A stretch of DNA of 64,000 nt, taken from Paucidesulfovibrio longus DSM 6739 (GTDB taxonomy: Bacteria > Desulfobacterota > Desulfovibrionia > Desulfovibrionales > Desulfovibrionaceae). Numbering within the stretch: position 1 is the stretch's first letter; every line of letters starts with the position of its first letter. Of the stretch, positions 25,065 to 34,015 are shown piece by piece. A program made the position numbers and the translations under genes. Location: NCBI RefSeq assembly GCF_000420485.1, contig NZ_ATVA01000013.1, forward strand, positions 365,872 to 429,871, given 5' to 3'. A model generated the notes under the pieces. The model worked only from the letters and a program-made list of their open reading frames with translations, did not search any database and had not been told where the DNA came from.

Positions 25065-26786
25065 TCATAGTATATTGCAGATATTTCCAGCGCCCACAAC
25101 CCGCGCGTCATAAGCGGCGCGCATGGAGGCCAGCAAGGATCCAAGGCGATGCTCATACGTATGCTGCGCCAGGACGCGCCGCCTCGCCCGCCGGGCAACA
25201 GCCAGCCGCTCATCCGGGGAAGCCAGCCAGCGCCGGACCAGTTCAGGAACGTCCTCGACCCGGCCATAGCAGGCCGCCTCCCTGCCGGGGTCGAAAAGCA
25301 GCGCCAGTTGCTCGCGCTCGTCCGTGAGCAGGAACCCTCCGCAGGCCGGAACGTCGAAAACACGTTGGTTCACAGCGCCTTTCATCTGGGCGCTGGTGCA
25401 GTTGAAATTCACGTCCGCGGCGGCGTAGAATCCGGGCAGTTCCGAATAATAATTCATCCGGGGCAAAAAACGGAAGTTCGGTTCGCGCAGCAAGGCGGGC
25501 CAGGCATCATCGCCCGCCACCAAGGTCGGGGACGGAGCCAAGGCACGCAGGCAGGACACCCGGTAATGATGTGCCGCTGAAAACGTCACCAAGGATTCGG
25601 CTGCGAGTTGCCCTTCGGGCGAAAGAGCAGCGACCTCGGCTGCCAGCTCTGGCCTGCTTTCCCGAAGATAGGCCGCGCTTGATCGCGTCTCGGCTTCGGC
25701 AAAATGCCTGCCCGCCTCCAAAAGCCGTTTTCCCAGACCATCGGCTCCCAAGGATTCGGCCAGTCCGCGCACGCGCTCGGCAATGCTTTCGCCCACGAAA
25801 GACACCGGGCTTTTCCATTCCGGACGTTGGGGCGCTCCGGGCGCGAAACGATTCGGATCGGTCCCCAGGGGAAGATACTCGGCATGGCTGAAGCCCTGCT
25901 CATGCAGATAGCCCAGGCTGTCGGCGTCGAAACTGAACACGGCGATATTGGATCGCGACTGTCCCGGCCAGCCGTGAAGGATCAGCTCGGGACTGTCCAC
26001 GAACCACGAAGCCAACGGGAGCTGCGCCTTTTCCAGCAGCGCCGCGATCTTCCCTTCCCGGTCCAATCCGAAATGGTTCACGGTGAGCAGGAAATCGGGC
26101 TGGAAGCGCGCGATGCCGAGGAGCAACGCCTCCATGAAATCCGGACGCACCGTTTCCGTCTCGCCCACGTCGATGGACGCGTTGGGCACCTGGAGACGGT
26201 CCAAGGCCTCCTGAATTTCGGCATAGAGAAAGTAATTCCTGCGCAGAAGAAGCACCCGAGGCCGGACGCCGCGAAATTTCGGGTAGCGCGCCCAGAGGGG
26301 CGGGCCGGAAGATTCGTCGCCTGCGCCGCCGGGCGCGTCGCGCAGCGCGTCGGCCAAGGCTCGGTAATGGGAAGGGGCGAGACGAAGATAGAGCGGCATG
26401 CGCAAGGTATGCAGCGGCTTGTCCATCAGGCGGCTCCAGGCGAGGAGCCGGTCCAGGGAGTCCTTGAAATCCCCGTCCAGCCAAAGGACGTTCCGATCGC
26501 CGCCGAAGCGCTTCCGCACCCCGGTGGCCGCCTGGATCGGAGTTTCTCGGTCGACGACGGCCACAGGCCCGTTGCGGGAAAGCAGCTCCAGGCAGGCGCC
26601 CAGTCCGGAGCCGATCAGCACGGGCAGGGCGCCCGCAGGCAGGGAACCCGCAAGCTGGCGCTCCCTGTCCAGCCCTCCCCTGCCCCAGCAGCGCATTTCG
26701 CGGCTCTCGCCGGGAACCCGGACCAGGATGTCCGAAGCCTCGCCCATGCTCCCTTCTATGCGGACATCGTACTTCAATTCATCCAT
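25065..26786 (-). CDS. CgeB-family (DUF3880-type) glycosyltransferase
   Basis: A 573-residue cytoplasmic protein. The C-terminal half resembles GT-B glycosyltransferases of the CgeB type: it has VSFVGES, a long helical part, then MNYYSELPGFYAAADVNFN and the nucleotide-sugar region QRVFDVPACGGFLLTD, in which the conserved F-D-x-x-A-x-G-G-F/L pattern is clear. The N-terminal half has a Rossmann-like VLIGSGLGACLELL. In related bacteria such proteins are found near flagellin genes and act in glycosylation; here the neighbouring divergent gene has a sigma-28 promoter, which supports that link. The ATG at 26786 has only a weak ribosome-binding site. Confidence 0.8.
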   Translation of the reverse strand: MDELKYDVRIEGSMGEASDILVRVPGESREMRCWGRGGLDRERQLAGSLPAGALPVLIGSGLGACLELLSRNGPVAVVDRETPIQAATGVRKRFGGDRNVLWLDGDFKDSLDRLLAWSRLMDKPLHTLRMPLYLRLAPSHYRALADALRDAPGGAGDESSGPPLWARYPKFRGVRPRVLLLRRNYFLYAEIQEALDRLQVPNASIDVGETETVRPDFMEALLLGIARFQPDFLLTVNHFGLDREGKIAALLEKAQLPLASWFVDSPELILHGWPGQSRSNIAVFSFDADSLGYLHEQGFSHAEYLPLGTDPNRFAPGAPQRPEWKSPVSFVGESIAERVRGLAESLGADGLGKRLLEAGRHFAEAETRSSAAYLRESRPELAAEVAALSPEGQLAAESLVTFSAAHHYRVSCLRALAPSPTLVAGDDAWPALLREPNFRFLPRMNYYSELPGFYAAADVNFNCTSAQMKGAVNQRVFDVPACGGFLLTDEREQLALLFDPGREAACYGRVEDVPELVRRWLASPDERLAVARRARRRVLAQHTYEHRLGSLLASMRAAYDARVVGAGNICNIL

Positions 26787-26847
26787 GTCTACTTGTATTG
26801 CATGGCGGTCCGCTTCGCAACTGCCTCGAAAACTTATCGCTTCAGCC

Positions 26848-26874
26848 TAAAGATTTTATATTTCCTGCCGATGA
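26848..26874 (+). promoter_or_regulatory. Sigma-28 (FliA) promoter of the GT2-like gene
   Basis: TAAAGATT (26848-26855), an 11-base spacer and GCCGATGA (26867-26874) match the flagellar sigma-28 consensus TAAAGTTT-N11-GCCGATAA at seven of eight bases in each half. It lies in an unusually AT-rich patch, 90 bases before the ATG at 26964, on the correct strand. Confidence 0.8.
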
Positions 26875-26963
26875 GGCACGAGTAAGGAATGTTTCGCCCA
26901 AGGACGGGCAGAACTCCTTCAGAACGACACACGCGCCTTCAAGGTTTCCCAAGGAAGGGTTCC

Positions 26964-27848
26964 ATGAACAGCATCGCTGCTTTTTCATTCATTCTTCACG
27001 ACCGCCACGGCACGGACAGGTTCGCGCGATTCTTCCGCACCCTGGCAGATCAGGACATCCCGTCCTGCCGCCTCGAAGTCTGTCTCGTGGATACGAATGC
27101 CGACTCTGCCCTGCCCCGAATGGCGAAGCGCTACAGGGCGCGGGCGGGAGAGTATCTGTTGCGCGTGATTTCCGCACCAGGCGCGAGCCCGGCCAAGGCC
27201 TGGAACCTGGGGCTGAAGGAATGCACGGGACTTCTCGCCGCCTGCGTGCAGCCCGGACTGCGCCTGGACCGAGGCTTCGCCTCCGCCCATCTGTCGGCGC
27301 TGCACCAACATCCGGAAGCGGACGTGCTTTTCTCCGGTTTCCTGAGCAGCGGCCCCCTGGGCGCGGGCTTTATCCGCCCTCAAGGCAGCCCCCAGGAGCA
27401 GCTCCGCTCGCTCGATGCGATCGGCCCTCTTCCGGTCCTCACCTCTCGAGCCCGCCGCGCTCTGCATTTCCGCGAGGCTTCCCCTTTCCCTTCGTGGGAG
27501 CTGGGCATCCAGGCGGCGCAGCGCGGCTTGCGATTTCTGCGGCTGCCCCGCCTGCTCTACTCCGTGCCCTCCTACGACTGGAAAGCCAACGGCCCGGCTG
27601 AGGAAATGGCACGGCTCGTGACCCGGCAAGCCGGTTTCTTCCATGTGGACCAGTTGCGCTGGGCGCTCGGCGTGCTTCGCCGCAGAGCCTGGGCCATGCT
27701 TCCGGAGTGCCGCGGGTTGCCGTCGCCGCGCGAAATTCGAGAACTGATGCACGAGCAGATCAGAATGGAACGGCTGAGCCGCACCGGACAACACCCCGTG
27801 GAAACCTTTCCGGGCCCGCAATGCTCCCTCGGAGCCCTCGGAGCCTGA
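26964..27848 (+). CDS. Glycosyltransferase-family-2-like protein with degenerate active site
   Basis: A 294-residue protein with the layout of a GT-A (family 2) glycosyltransferase: an N-terminal SFILHDRHGTDRFARFFRTL strand-helix unit, a VCLVDTNAD turn, and PGASPAKAWNLGLKECTG, which is the usual sugar-nucleotide region. The DXD metal site expected after the fourth strand reads VQPGLRLDRG, without the acidic pair, so catalysis is doubtful. The C-terminal half is helical and basic. The ATG at 26964 follows GGAAGGGTTCC and is 90 bases behind a sigma-28 promoter; an upstream start at 26889 would lack a ribosome site. A role in flagellin or flagellar glycosylation, perhaps non-catalytic, is inferred. 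Confidence 0.75.
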   Translation: MNSIAAFSFILHDRHGTDRFARFFRTLADQDIPSCRLEVCLVDTNADSALPRMAKRYRARAGEYLLRVISAPGASPAKAWNLGLKECTGLLAACVQPGLRLDRGFASAHLSALHQHPEADVLFSGFLSSGPLGAGFIRPQGSPQEQLRSLDAIGPLPVLTSRARRALHFREASPFPSWELGIQAAQRGLRFLRLPRLLYSVPSYDWKANGPAEEMARLVTRQAGFFHVDQLRWALGVLRRRAWAMLPECRGLPSPREIRELMHEQIRMERLSRTGQHPVETFPGPQCSLGALGA

Positions 27849-27871
27849 ATTTCCATCAGGACATGCGCACG

Positions 27872-27900
27872 AAAAAGGCCGCCCAAAGGCGGCCTTTCTT
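27872..27900. terminator. Bidirectional terminator between convergent genes
   Basis: AAAGGCCGCC and GGCGGCCTTT form a perfect ten-base-pair stem with a CAAA loop, with an A-tract on the left and CTT on the right. It serves the GT2-like gene from the left and the aminotransferase operon from the right. Confidence 0.9.
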
Positions 27901-27922
27901 ATGCGGCATTGTCCGGATTCCG

Positions 27923-28864
27923 TCAGAACGGCAGTCCGTTTTCCGCCAGATCCTTTCGGAGCAATTCGCGTATGCGCCTGCTCACGGGACCGGGCTTGAC
28001 GTTATGGATGGGCTTGCCCTCGTAGCGAACCACGGAAAGAGCGTCCGTGGTCGTGCCCACGATGATGACTTCCTTGGCCGCGCGGACTTCGGACTCGGTG
28101 ATGGCCCGGAAAATGATCTCGTATTCGTTCTTGATCAGATCCACCGCGCGCATCAGTGTCGTCCCGGCCAGGGAATTCGTGAACTCCGGGATGTGCAGCT
28201 TGCCGTCCTGGTCCACGATGCAGACGTTCTCCGTGGCCCCTTCGGCCAAGAAGCCCCGCTCGTCGAAACAGAACGGGAAGTCGTAGCCCTTCTCCGCCGC
28301 CTCGTGCTTCATGAGCACGTTGGGGAGATAGTCTATGCTCTTGATCGTGGCCAGATAGGACTGCTTGGCAGGAATGGAGGTCTTGAAGGCTGTTACGCCT
28401 TTCTCATAGACCGCCTCCGGCTTGGAATGGATCTCATAGGCGACGACGTAGAGGCTGGCGCGGGGACACTCGTCCGGCGAAATGCCGAAACCGCCCGGTC
28501 CGCGGCCGAGCAGCACGCGGACCAGCCCGGTATCCCGCTCGCCCGCGCGAGCCACTTCGACGATAAGGTCGCGCACCTCGTCCCAGGAGCAGGGAGCGTT
28601 GAGATGAATGGCCTTGGACGAACGCTGAAGCCGGGCCAGATGCGGCTCCACCTGGTAGATGCGTCTGCCGATGAACTTCATGGTCTCGAAAACGCCGTCC
28701 CCGCGATGCACGAGGTGGTCGTCCCAAGGCATGAGCATCATGCGCGGATCGCGGCAGATCGCTCCGACCCGGTGATCGTAGAAGGCGTACACTTGGCCCA
28801 TGCCCGGTCTGGGGGCATTGAGCAGGGCGCTCAGGTACGCTTCGGAGCCCAGCACTTCAGCCAC
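27923..28864 (-). CDS. Class IV aminotransferase (branched-chain / D-amino-acid / ADC-lyase type)
   Basis: A 313-residue PLP enzyme of fold type IV. The catalytic lysine lies in ATIKSIDYLPNVLMKHEA (about 173-190), the phosphate-binding glycines in TNSLAGTTLMRA, and the cofactor-contact glutamate in GFLAEGATENVC. The substrate could be branched-chain amino acids, a D-amino acid or aminodeoxychorismate; the sequence alone does not decide, and IlvE function is only plausible. The start is a GTG at 28864 with AGGAGG seven bases before, overlapping the end region of asd. It is the last gene of a metF-asd-aminotransferase group. Confidence 0.88.
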   Translation of the reverse strand: MAEVLGSEAYLSALLNAPRPGMGQVYAFYDHRVGAICRDPRMMLMPWDDHLVHRGDGVFETMKFIGRRIYQVEPHLARLQRSSKAIHLNAPCSWDEVRDLIVEVARAGERDTGLVRVLLGRGPGGFGISPDECPRASLYVVAYEIHSKPEAVYEKGVTAFKTSIPAKQSYLATIKSIDYLPNVLMKHEAAEKGYDFPFCFDERGFLAEGATENVCIVDQDGKLHIPEFTNSLAGTTLMRAVDLIKNEYEIIFRAITESEVRAAKEVIIVGTTTDALSVVRYEGKPIHNVKPGPVSRRIRELLRKDLAENGLPF

Positions 28865-28873
28865 GAGGCCCTC

Positions 28874-29902
<1,029 letters not shown>

Positions 29903-29910
29903 GCTCCCCC

Positions 29911-30783
29911 CTACATCTTGAGTTTGCTGCCGATCTCCAGGCAGGCCTCGGCCTTGTTCAGCGTGTACAGATGCACGCCCGGAGCTCCCTTATCAATCAA
30001 TTCCTGAGACTGACGCACGGCATAGGCCAGCCCCACTTCCCGGACGGCCTCGTCCCCGCCGTCCTCGTACGCGGATTCCAGTGCGGCAAGAAACTTGCCG
30101 GGAATCGACGCGCCGCAAAGCGAAAGAATGAATTTCGCCGACTTGATGCTCAAAATGGGCAGCACGCCGGGCACGACAGGCACATGGACGCCCATGCCGC
30201 CGAGCCGCTCCACGAAATCGAAATAAAGACGGTTGTCGAAGAAAAGCTGCGTGACGATGAAATCGCCGCCCGACTCGACCTTGACCTTGGTCCAGTGCAG
30301 ATCCTCTTTGATGGACGCAGATTCGTTGTGCGGCTCCGGATATCCCGTCACGCCGACGGACATTCCGGGGAAGGTCCGCTTGATGAATGCCGCCAGATCC
30401 GAACCGTGGCCGAACTCGCCCGCGCTGAAGTCGAAATCGGGATTGTTCTTGGGCGGGTCGCCGCGCAGGGCAAGGACGTTCTGCACGTCCGCATCGCGGA
30501 GCGCGGAAACGAACTCCTCGATTCGGGACGCGGAAGCGCCCACGCAGGTCAGGTGGGCCAGGGGTTCCAGGCCCATGTCGCGTTTGAGGCGGCGCACGAT
30601 CTCCAGGCTGTTGTCCTGGGTGCCGCCGCCCGCTCCGTAGGTCACGGAGGCGAACAGGGGATCGAGGGCCTTGAGCCGCTCCACGACCTCGAAAAACTTG
30701 GGCCAGGCCTCGCGCTCCTTGGGCGGGAAAAATTCCAGCGAGAGGAACGGGGACCGACGGTCGATCAGTTCAGGTATGCGCAA
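29911..30783 (-). CDS. metF: 5,10-methylenetetrahydrofolate reductase
   Basis: A 290-residue FAD enzyme of the MetF family, which makes 5-methyltetrahydrofolate for methionine synthesis and, in anaerobes, the Wood-Ljungdahl branch. The N-terminal SLEFFPPKE holds the catalytic glutamate, VTYGAGGGTQD the flavin contact, and ALRGDPP plus VTGYPEPHNES the folate region. The protein is of normal length and in order. The start is a TTG at 30783 with AGGAGA eight bases before. It is the first of a three-gene group with asd and the class IV aminotransferase. Confidence 0.94.
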   Translation of the reverse strand: MRIPELIDRRSPFLSLEFFPPKEREAWPKFFEVVERLKALDPLFASVTYGAGGGTQDNSLEIVRRLKRDMGLEPLAHLTCVGASASRIEEFVSALRDADVQNVLALRGDPPKNNPDFDFSAGEFGHGSDLAAFIKRTFPGMSVGVTGYPEPHNESASIKEDLHWTKVKVESGGDFIVTQLFFDNRLYFDFVERLGGMGVHVPVVPGVLPILSIKSAKFILSLCGASIPGKFLAALESAYEDGGDEAVREVGLAYAVRQSQELIDKGAPGVHLYTLNKAEACLEIGSKLKM

Positions 30784-30867
30784 AACTCTTGTCTCCTGTG
30801 ACGCTGCCTCGGAGCCGGTCCGGACAAGTCATGCTTCTTACTCCCTTCCCCCGGAAGGTTCAATAGA

Positions 30868-31272
30868 TCAGCTGCGGGGCGGGCCGGACCGTTTGAGATC
30901 CTGGACGATTTCCACATCCGCGGGCAAAAAGACCCGCGAACCGGGATTCCCCGGCTCAAGCCAGGTCATGACCTGGCCTTCCTGAGGCACGAGCAGCCCG
31001 GAATATTCGAAAACATGAAAGAAATAGAGGTTGACGTCCATGCGCCGATAGCTGTGCCGCTTCCCGCGCCAGAATTCGAAACGCACGGGCGTGATGTTCA
31101 GTTCCTCTTTCAGCTCGCGGGCCAGGGCGGCCTCGCGGGCCTCGCCCGGCTCGATCTTTCCCCCGGGGAACTCCCACCAACCCGCCCAGGGGCCGTGATC
31201 GGGGCGTTCCACGGCCAGATATCTGCCGTCCTGCCAGATCACGGCGGCAACGACGTGGATTTCTCCGCGCAC
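30868..31272 (-). CDS. MutT-type Nudix hydrolase
   Basis: A 134-residue single-domain Nudix protein that would hydrolyse nucleoside diphosphate derivatives, perhaps oxidised dGTP as MutT does. The Nudix box is complete: GGKIEPGE at about 40-47, then REAALARELKEELNI with the metal-binding REL-x-EE. The strand GPWAGWWEFPGG before it matches the MutT/8-oxo-dGTPase type. A GTG start at 31272 lies five bases past the ABC-F stop, whose final codons contain the GGAG used as ribosome-binding site, so the genes are coupled. Substrate unproven. Confidence 0.88.
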   Translation of the reverse strand: MRGEIHVVAAVIWQDGRYLAVERPDHGPWAGWWEFPGGKIEPGEAREAALARELKEELNITPVRFEFWRGKRHSYRRMDVNLYFFHVFEYSGLLVPQEGQVMTWLEPGNPGSRVFLPADVEIVQDLKRSGPPRS

Positions 31273-31277
31273 CCGGC

Positions 31278-33305
31278 CTACTCCAGCCCCAGCTCGACGC
31301 GCTTGACGTTGATCGCTTCCATCTTCGTCTCCAACTCGTGCATGCGTTCCATGAGCCGCTCGGACCAGTCCTCGACCTCGCGATAGGCCTTGTTGATCCG
31401 AAGCGCTTCTTCCGGCTTCTCATACGTGGCGGGATCGTTCATGCGCTCTTCCAGCCCGGCCATCTCGGCCAGCACCTTTTCCAGCTCGGCCTCCTTGGAG
31501 GAATATTCCTCCTTGAGCGGCTTGAGCTCACGGTACAGACGGTTGCGCGCTTCCGCAAGGCGACGCTTGTCCTCCTTGGAGAGGCGCGGAGCGGACGCGG
31601 CCTCCGCGCTTTCCTCGGGGGCTTCGTCCCCTTCCTGGCCTGCGTCCTGCGTCGGGTTCTTGGCCGCGCCCTGCGTGCCTGCCCCGGAGAGCTGCTGCCG
31701 CCGCCAGGCGTCCCAGGCCTCGAAGCCCGTATGCTGCTCGATGCCCTCCCTGCTCAGGGACCAGACCTCCTCGGCCACTTCGCTGAGCAGGTAGCGGTCG
31801 TGGGCCACGAAAAAGAGCGTGCCCTCGTAGTCCTTGAGCGCCGACACGAGGCCCATGCGGCTTTCCAGATCCAGGTGGTTGGTGGGCTCGTCGAGAATGA
31901 GCAGATTGGCCCGGGCCAGAAAAAGCGTCGCCAGGATCAGCCGGTTCTTCTCGCCGCCGGAGAGCGCCTCCACGCGGCGCTCGAAATAGGATTCGCCGAG
32001 CAGGAACAGCCCCAGCACGGACATGAGCTGTTCTTCGGTCAGGTTCGGGTCGGAAAGGCGGCGAATCTCGCCGATGACCGTATTGCCCGTGTTCAGGATC
32101 TCGCTTTGATGCTGGCTGAAATAGCCCACGGACGTGTTCTGTCCGATCTTGACGTGGCCCGCTTCCGGCTTCAGCGTTCCGGTGATGATCTTGAGCAGCG
32201 TGGTCTTGCCCGCTCCATTGGGCGCGGCCAGGGCCACCTTCTTGCCCCGGAAGAGCTGGAAGCCGAGCCCGTCCCAGACGCTCTCCCCGCCGGGATAGGA
32301 AAAGCGCAGATCCACGGCGTTGATGGCCACCTTGTCGCCGCGCTTGGGTTCGGGCAGCCGGAAACTGAGGGACTTGCCGGGACGCGCGGAAGACTGCTCG
32401 CCCTGAAGCCGGGCCAGCTCGGTCTGGAGCTTCTCCACCTTCTTGAGCTTGCTCTGGGCCTGGGCCGCCTTGCGCGCCTTGACCCGGAACCGCCGGATGT
32501 AGCTCATTTCCGATTCGATGCGGTTGCTCAGCTTGGCCGCTTCGCGATTCAGCTGCTCGCGGTTCTCCTGTTCCCATTCCAGAAACTGGGAAAACGTGCC
32601 CTTGCGCAGAAGCGCCCGCCCGCCGGCGACGAAAAGCACATGGGTGCCGACCTTTTCCAGAAAAATCCGGTCGTGGGCCACGAAAGCCAGGGTGCCGCGA
32701 AAGCCGAGCAGATACTGCTCCAGCCACTCCACGGCTTCCAGGTCGAGATGGTTGGTGGGCTCGTCGAGCAGGAGCACGTCCGCGCCCTGGAGCAGCACGC
32801 GGCTGAGCTTGGCGCGCTCGCGCCAGCCGCCCGACAATTCGCCCAGGGTCTTGAGCAGATCCGATTCGGAAAAGCCCAGGCCCGAAAGAATGGTGCGGGC
32901 CTGATGGTCCGGGTTGTAGCCGTATTGCTGTTCGAACTCGGCCTGCTGGTGCGAAAGACGCTCCAGCTTGGACTCGTCCTTGGCCTGCACCGCCGCTTCC
33001 CATTCATCCCAGAAATCATGCCAGGAGGGAAGCGCCGAAAGCACCCAGGAAAGCAGCCGCTCCGAGAGATCCGCCTCGTCCAGCTCCTGGCGCACGTACC
33101 CGACGCGGGCTCCCTTGGCCATGCTGACCTGCCCCGCGTCCGCAGAGGACTCCCCGGCGAGAATGCGCATCAGCGTGGTCTTGCCGCAGCCGTTGGGTCC
33201 GGCGATGGCCAGGCGCATGCCTGGGGCGAGCTCGAAGGACAAGCCGCCGAAAAGATCGCGGCCGCCGTAGGATTTCTCAAGGGACTGCACCGTCACGCGG
33301 GACAT
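31278..33305 (-). CDS. ABC-F family ATPase (Uup/EttA type)
   Basis: A 675-residue soluble protein with two ABC ATPase domains and no membrane part. The first has Walker A GPNGCGKTT, signature LSGGWRERAKLSR and Walker B VLLLDEPTNHLD; the second has APNGAGKTT, LSGGEKNRLIL and LLILDEPTNHLD. The linker between them holds the paired helices typical of ABC-F translation factors. A C-terminal coiled coil (about 590-675, rich in E, K and L) resembles the Uup C-terminal domain. ABC-F proteins act on the ribosome; which member this is cannot be fixed, though the C-terminal coil favours Uup. The ATG at 33305 is used because MSRVTVQSLEKSYGG begins the first domain; the frame runs further upstream. Confidence 0.9.
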   Translation of the reverse strand: MSRVTVQSLEKSYGGRDLFGGLSFELAPGMRLAIAGPNGCGKTTLMRILAGESSADAGQVSMAKGARVGYVRQELDEADLSERLLSWVLSALPSWHDFWDEWEAAVQAKDESKLERLSHQQAEFEQQYGYNPDHQARTILSGLGFSESDLLKTLGELSGGWRERAKLSRVLLQGADVLLLDEPTNHLDLEAVEWLEQYLLGFRGTLAFVAHDRIFLEKVGTHVLFVAGGRALLRKGTFSQFLEWEQENREQLNREAAKLSNRIESEMSYIRRFRVKARKAAQAQSKLKKVEKLQTELARLQGEQSSARPGKSLSFRLPEPKRGDKVAINAVDLRFSYPGGESVWDGLGFQLFRGKKVALAAPNGAGKTTLLKIITGTLKPEAGHVKIGQNTSVGYFSQHQSEILNTGNTVIGEIRRLSDPNLTEEQLMSVLGLFLLGESYFERRVEALSGGEKNRLILATLFLARANLLILDEPTNHLDLESRMGLVSALKDYEGTLFFVAHDRYLLSEVAEEVWSLSREGIEQHTGFEAWDAWRRQQLSGAGTQGAAKNPTQDAGQEGDEAPEESAEAASAPRLSKEDKRRLAEARNRLYRELKPLKEEYSSKEAELEKVLAEMAGLEERMNDPATYEKPEEALRINKAYREVEDWSERLMERMHELETKMEAINVKRVELGLE

Positions 33306-33319
33306 GAAGACACTCGTTT

Positions 33320-33346
33320 CGCGCAACCGGGGTTGCGGTTTGGTTG
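33320..33346 (+). repeat. Short hairpin repeat, copy 1
   Basis: CGCAACCGGGGTTGCGGTTT followed by G-GTTGG. GCAACC pairs with GGTTGC. A near-identical copy occurs at 33477-33505 in the same orientation, so the divergent region between the ABC-F and GIY-YIG genes is framed by two copies. Confidence 0.6.
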
Positions 33347-33476
33347 GGGTTCGTGGAAACTCGGACTTGCGTGCGCGAGGCGAACGCCGCGCGTGCATGG
33401 GAATATACCGGGACGCCAGGAATGGCAAGGGCGGGACGTCTTGAAGCCTGGTTCGGCCCACTTGGACCGCAAGCAT

Positions 33477-33505
33477 CCGCAACCCCCTGGTTGCGGTTTC
33501 GTTGG
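33477..33505 (+). repeat. Short hairpin repeat, copy 2
   Basis: CGCAACC, then CCCTGGTTGCGGTTT and C-GTTGG. The arms GCAACC and GGTTGC match copy 1 at 33320 and the following GCGGTTT-n-GTTGG is also shared. It ends ten bases before the ATG of the GIY-YIG gene and overlaps its ribosome-binding site. Confidence 0.6.
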
Positions 33506-33514
33506 AGCATGGAA

Positions 33515-33796
33515 ATGACCGATTCGCCCTGGTTCGTCTATCTGCTGGAATGCGCGGACGGCACGTATTACTGCGGCGTGACCACGGATCTGGACCGCCG
33601 CCTGACCGCTCACAATGCGGGCGCGGGAGCGAAATACACCCGTTCCCGAACCCCTGTGCGCGCGGTGGCCTGCTGCCCCTGCGCGGACAAGGGAGCCGCG
33701 CTGCGTCTGGAAATGGCCATCAAGAAACTGCCCAGAAACAAAAAACCGGCGGCCTTGAAGCTCGCTGCCGAGGAGGAAGCGACGTGCCGTTCGTGA
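33515..33796 (+). CDS. GIY-YIG nuclease superfamily protein (YhbQ/UPF0213 type)
   Basis: A 93-residue protein made of the GIY-YIG fold alone. The motif appears as [25 protein letters not shown] at the first strand, then Y-C-G in place of Y-I-G and the catalytic arginine after TTDL. A conserved KYTRSRTPV and the later [13 protein letters not shown] follow. Small proteins of this type bind or cut DNA; their cell role is unclear. The ATG at 33515 has GGAG seven bases before it; an ATG at 33509 is in the same frame. The end overlaps the tautomerase start by 13 bases. Confidence 0.88.
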   Translation: MTDSPWFVYLLECADGTYYCGVTTDLDRRLTAHNAGAGAKYTRSRTPVRAVACCPCADKGAALRLEMAIKKLPRNKKPAALKLAAEEEATCRS

Positions 33797-33987
33797 ACAT
33801 CAAGATCACCAAAGAGGGGGCCACGGCCGAACAAAAGGCCGCACTGATCGAAGGCGTGACCGGGCTGCTGCGCGACGTGCTCGGCAAGAACCCGGCCACC
33901 ACCGTGGTGATCATCGAAGAAGTGGACACGGACAACTGGGGCATCGGCGGGGAAAGCGTGACCAGGCGGAGGGCGCGGGAAAGCTGA
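33784..33987 (+). CDS. 4-oxalocrotonate tautomerase family protein
   Basis: A 67-residue enzyme of the tautomerase family. After removal of the initiator it begins [11 protein letters not shown], giving the catalytic N-terminal proline; the helical and strand pattern with [18 protein letters not shown] matches short 4-OT-like proteins. The substrate is not known. The start is a GTG at 33784 that lies inside the end of the GIY-YIG gene, so translation is probably coupled. The active-site arginine equivalents of classical 4-OT (positions 11 and 39) are not evident, so it may belong to a different activity in the family. Confidence 0.85.
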   Translation: MPFVNIKITKEGATAEQKAALIEGVTGLLRDVLGKNPATTVVIIEEVDTDNWGIGGESVTRRRARES

Positions 33988-34015
33988 GCCGCAGCCTTCC
34001 TCCCATTTTTTAAGC

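Noticed and set aside
30784..30867. Possible SAM-type riboswitch before metF
   Set aside because: Only a short CCTTCC/GGAAGG hairpin is seen; the core of known SAM or SAH riboswitches was not found by eye.
31338..33518. A 726-codon plus-strand frame opposite the ABC-F gene
   Set aside because: Antisense shadow of a complete two-domain ABC-F protein; composition is typical of a complement frame.
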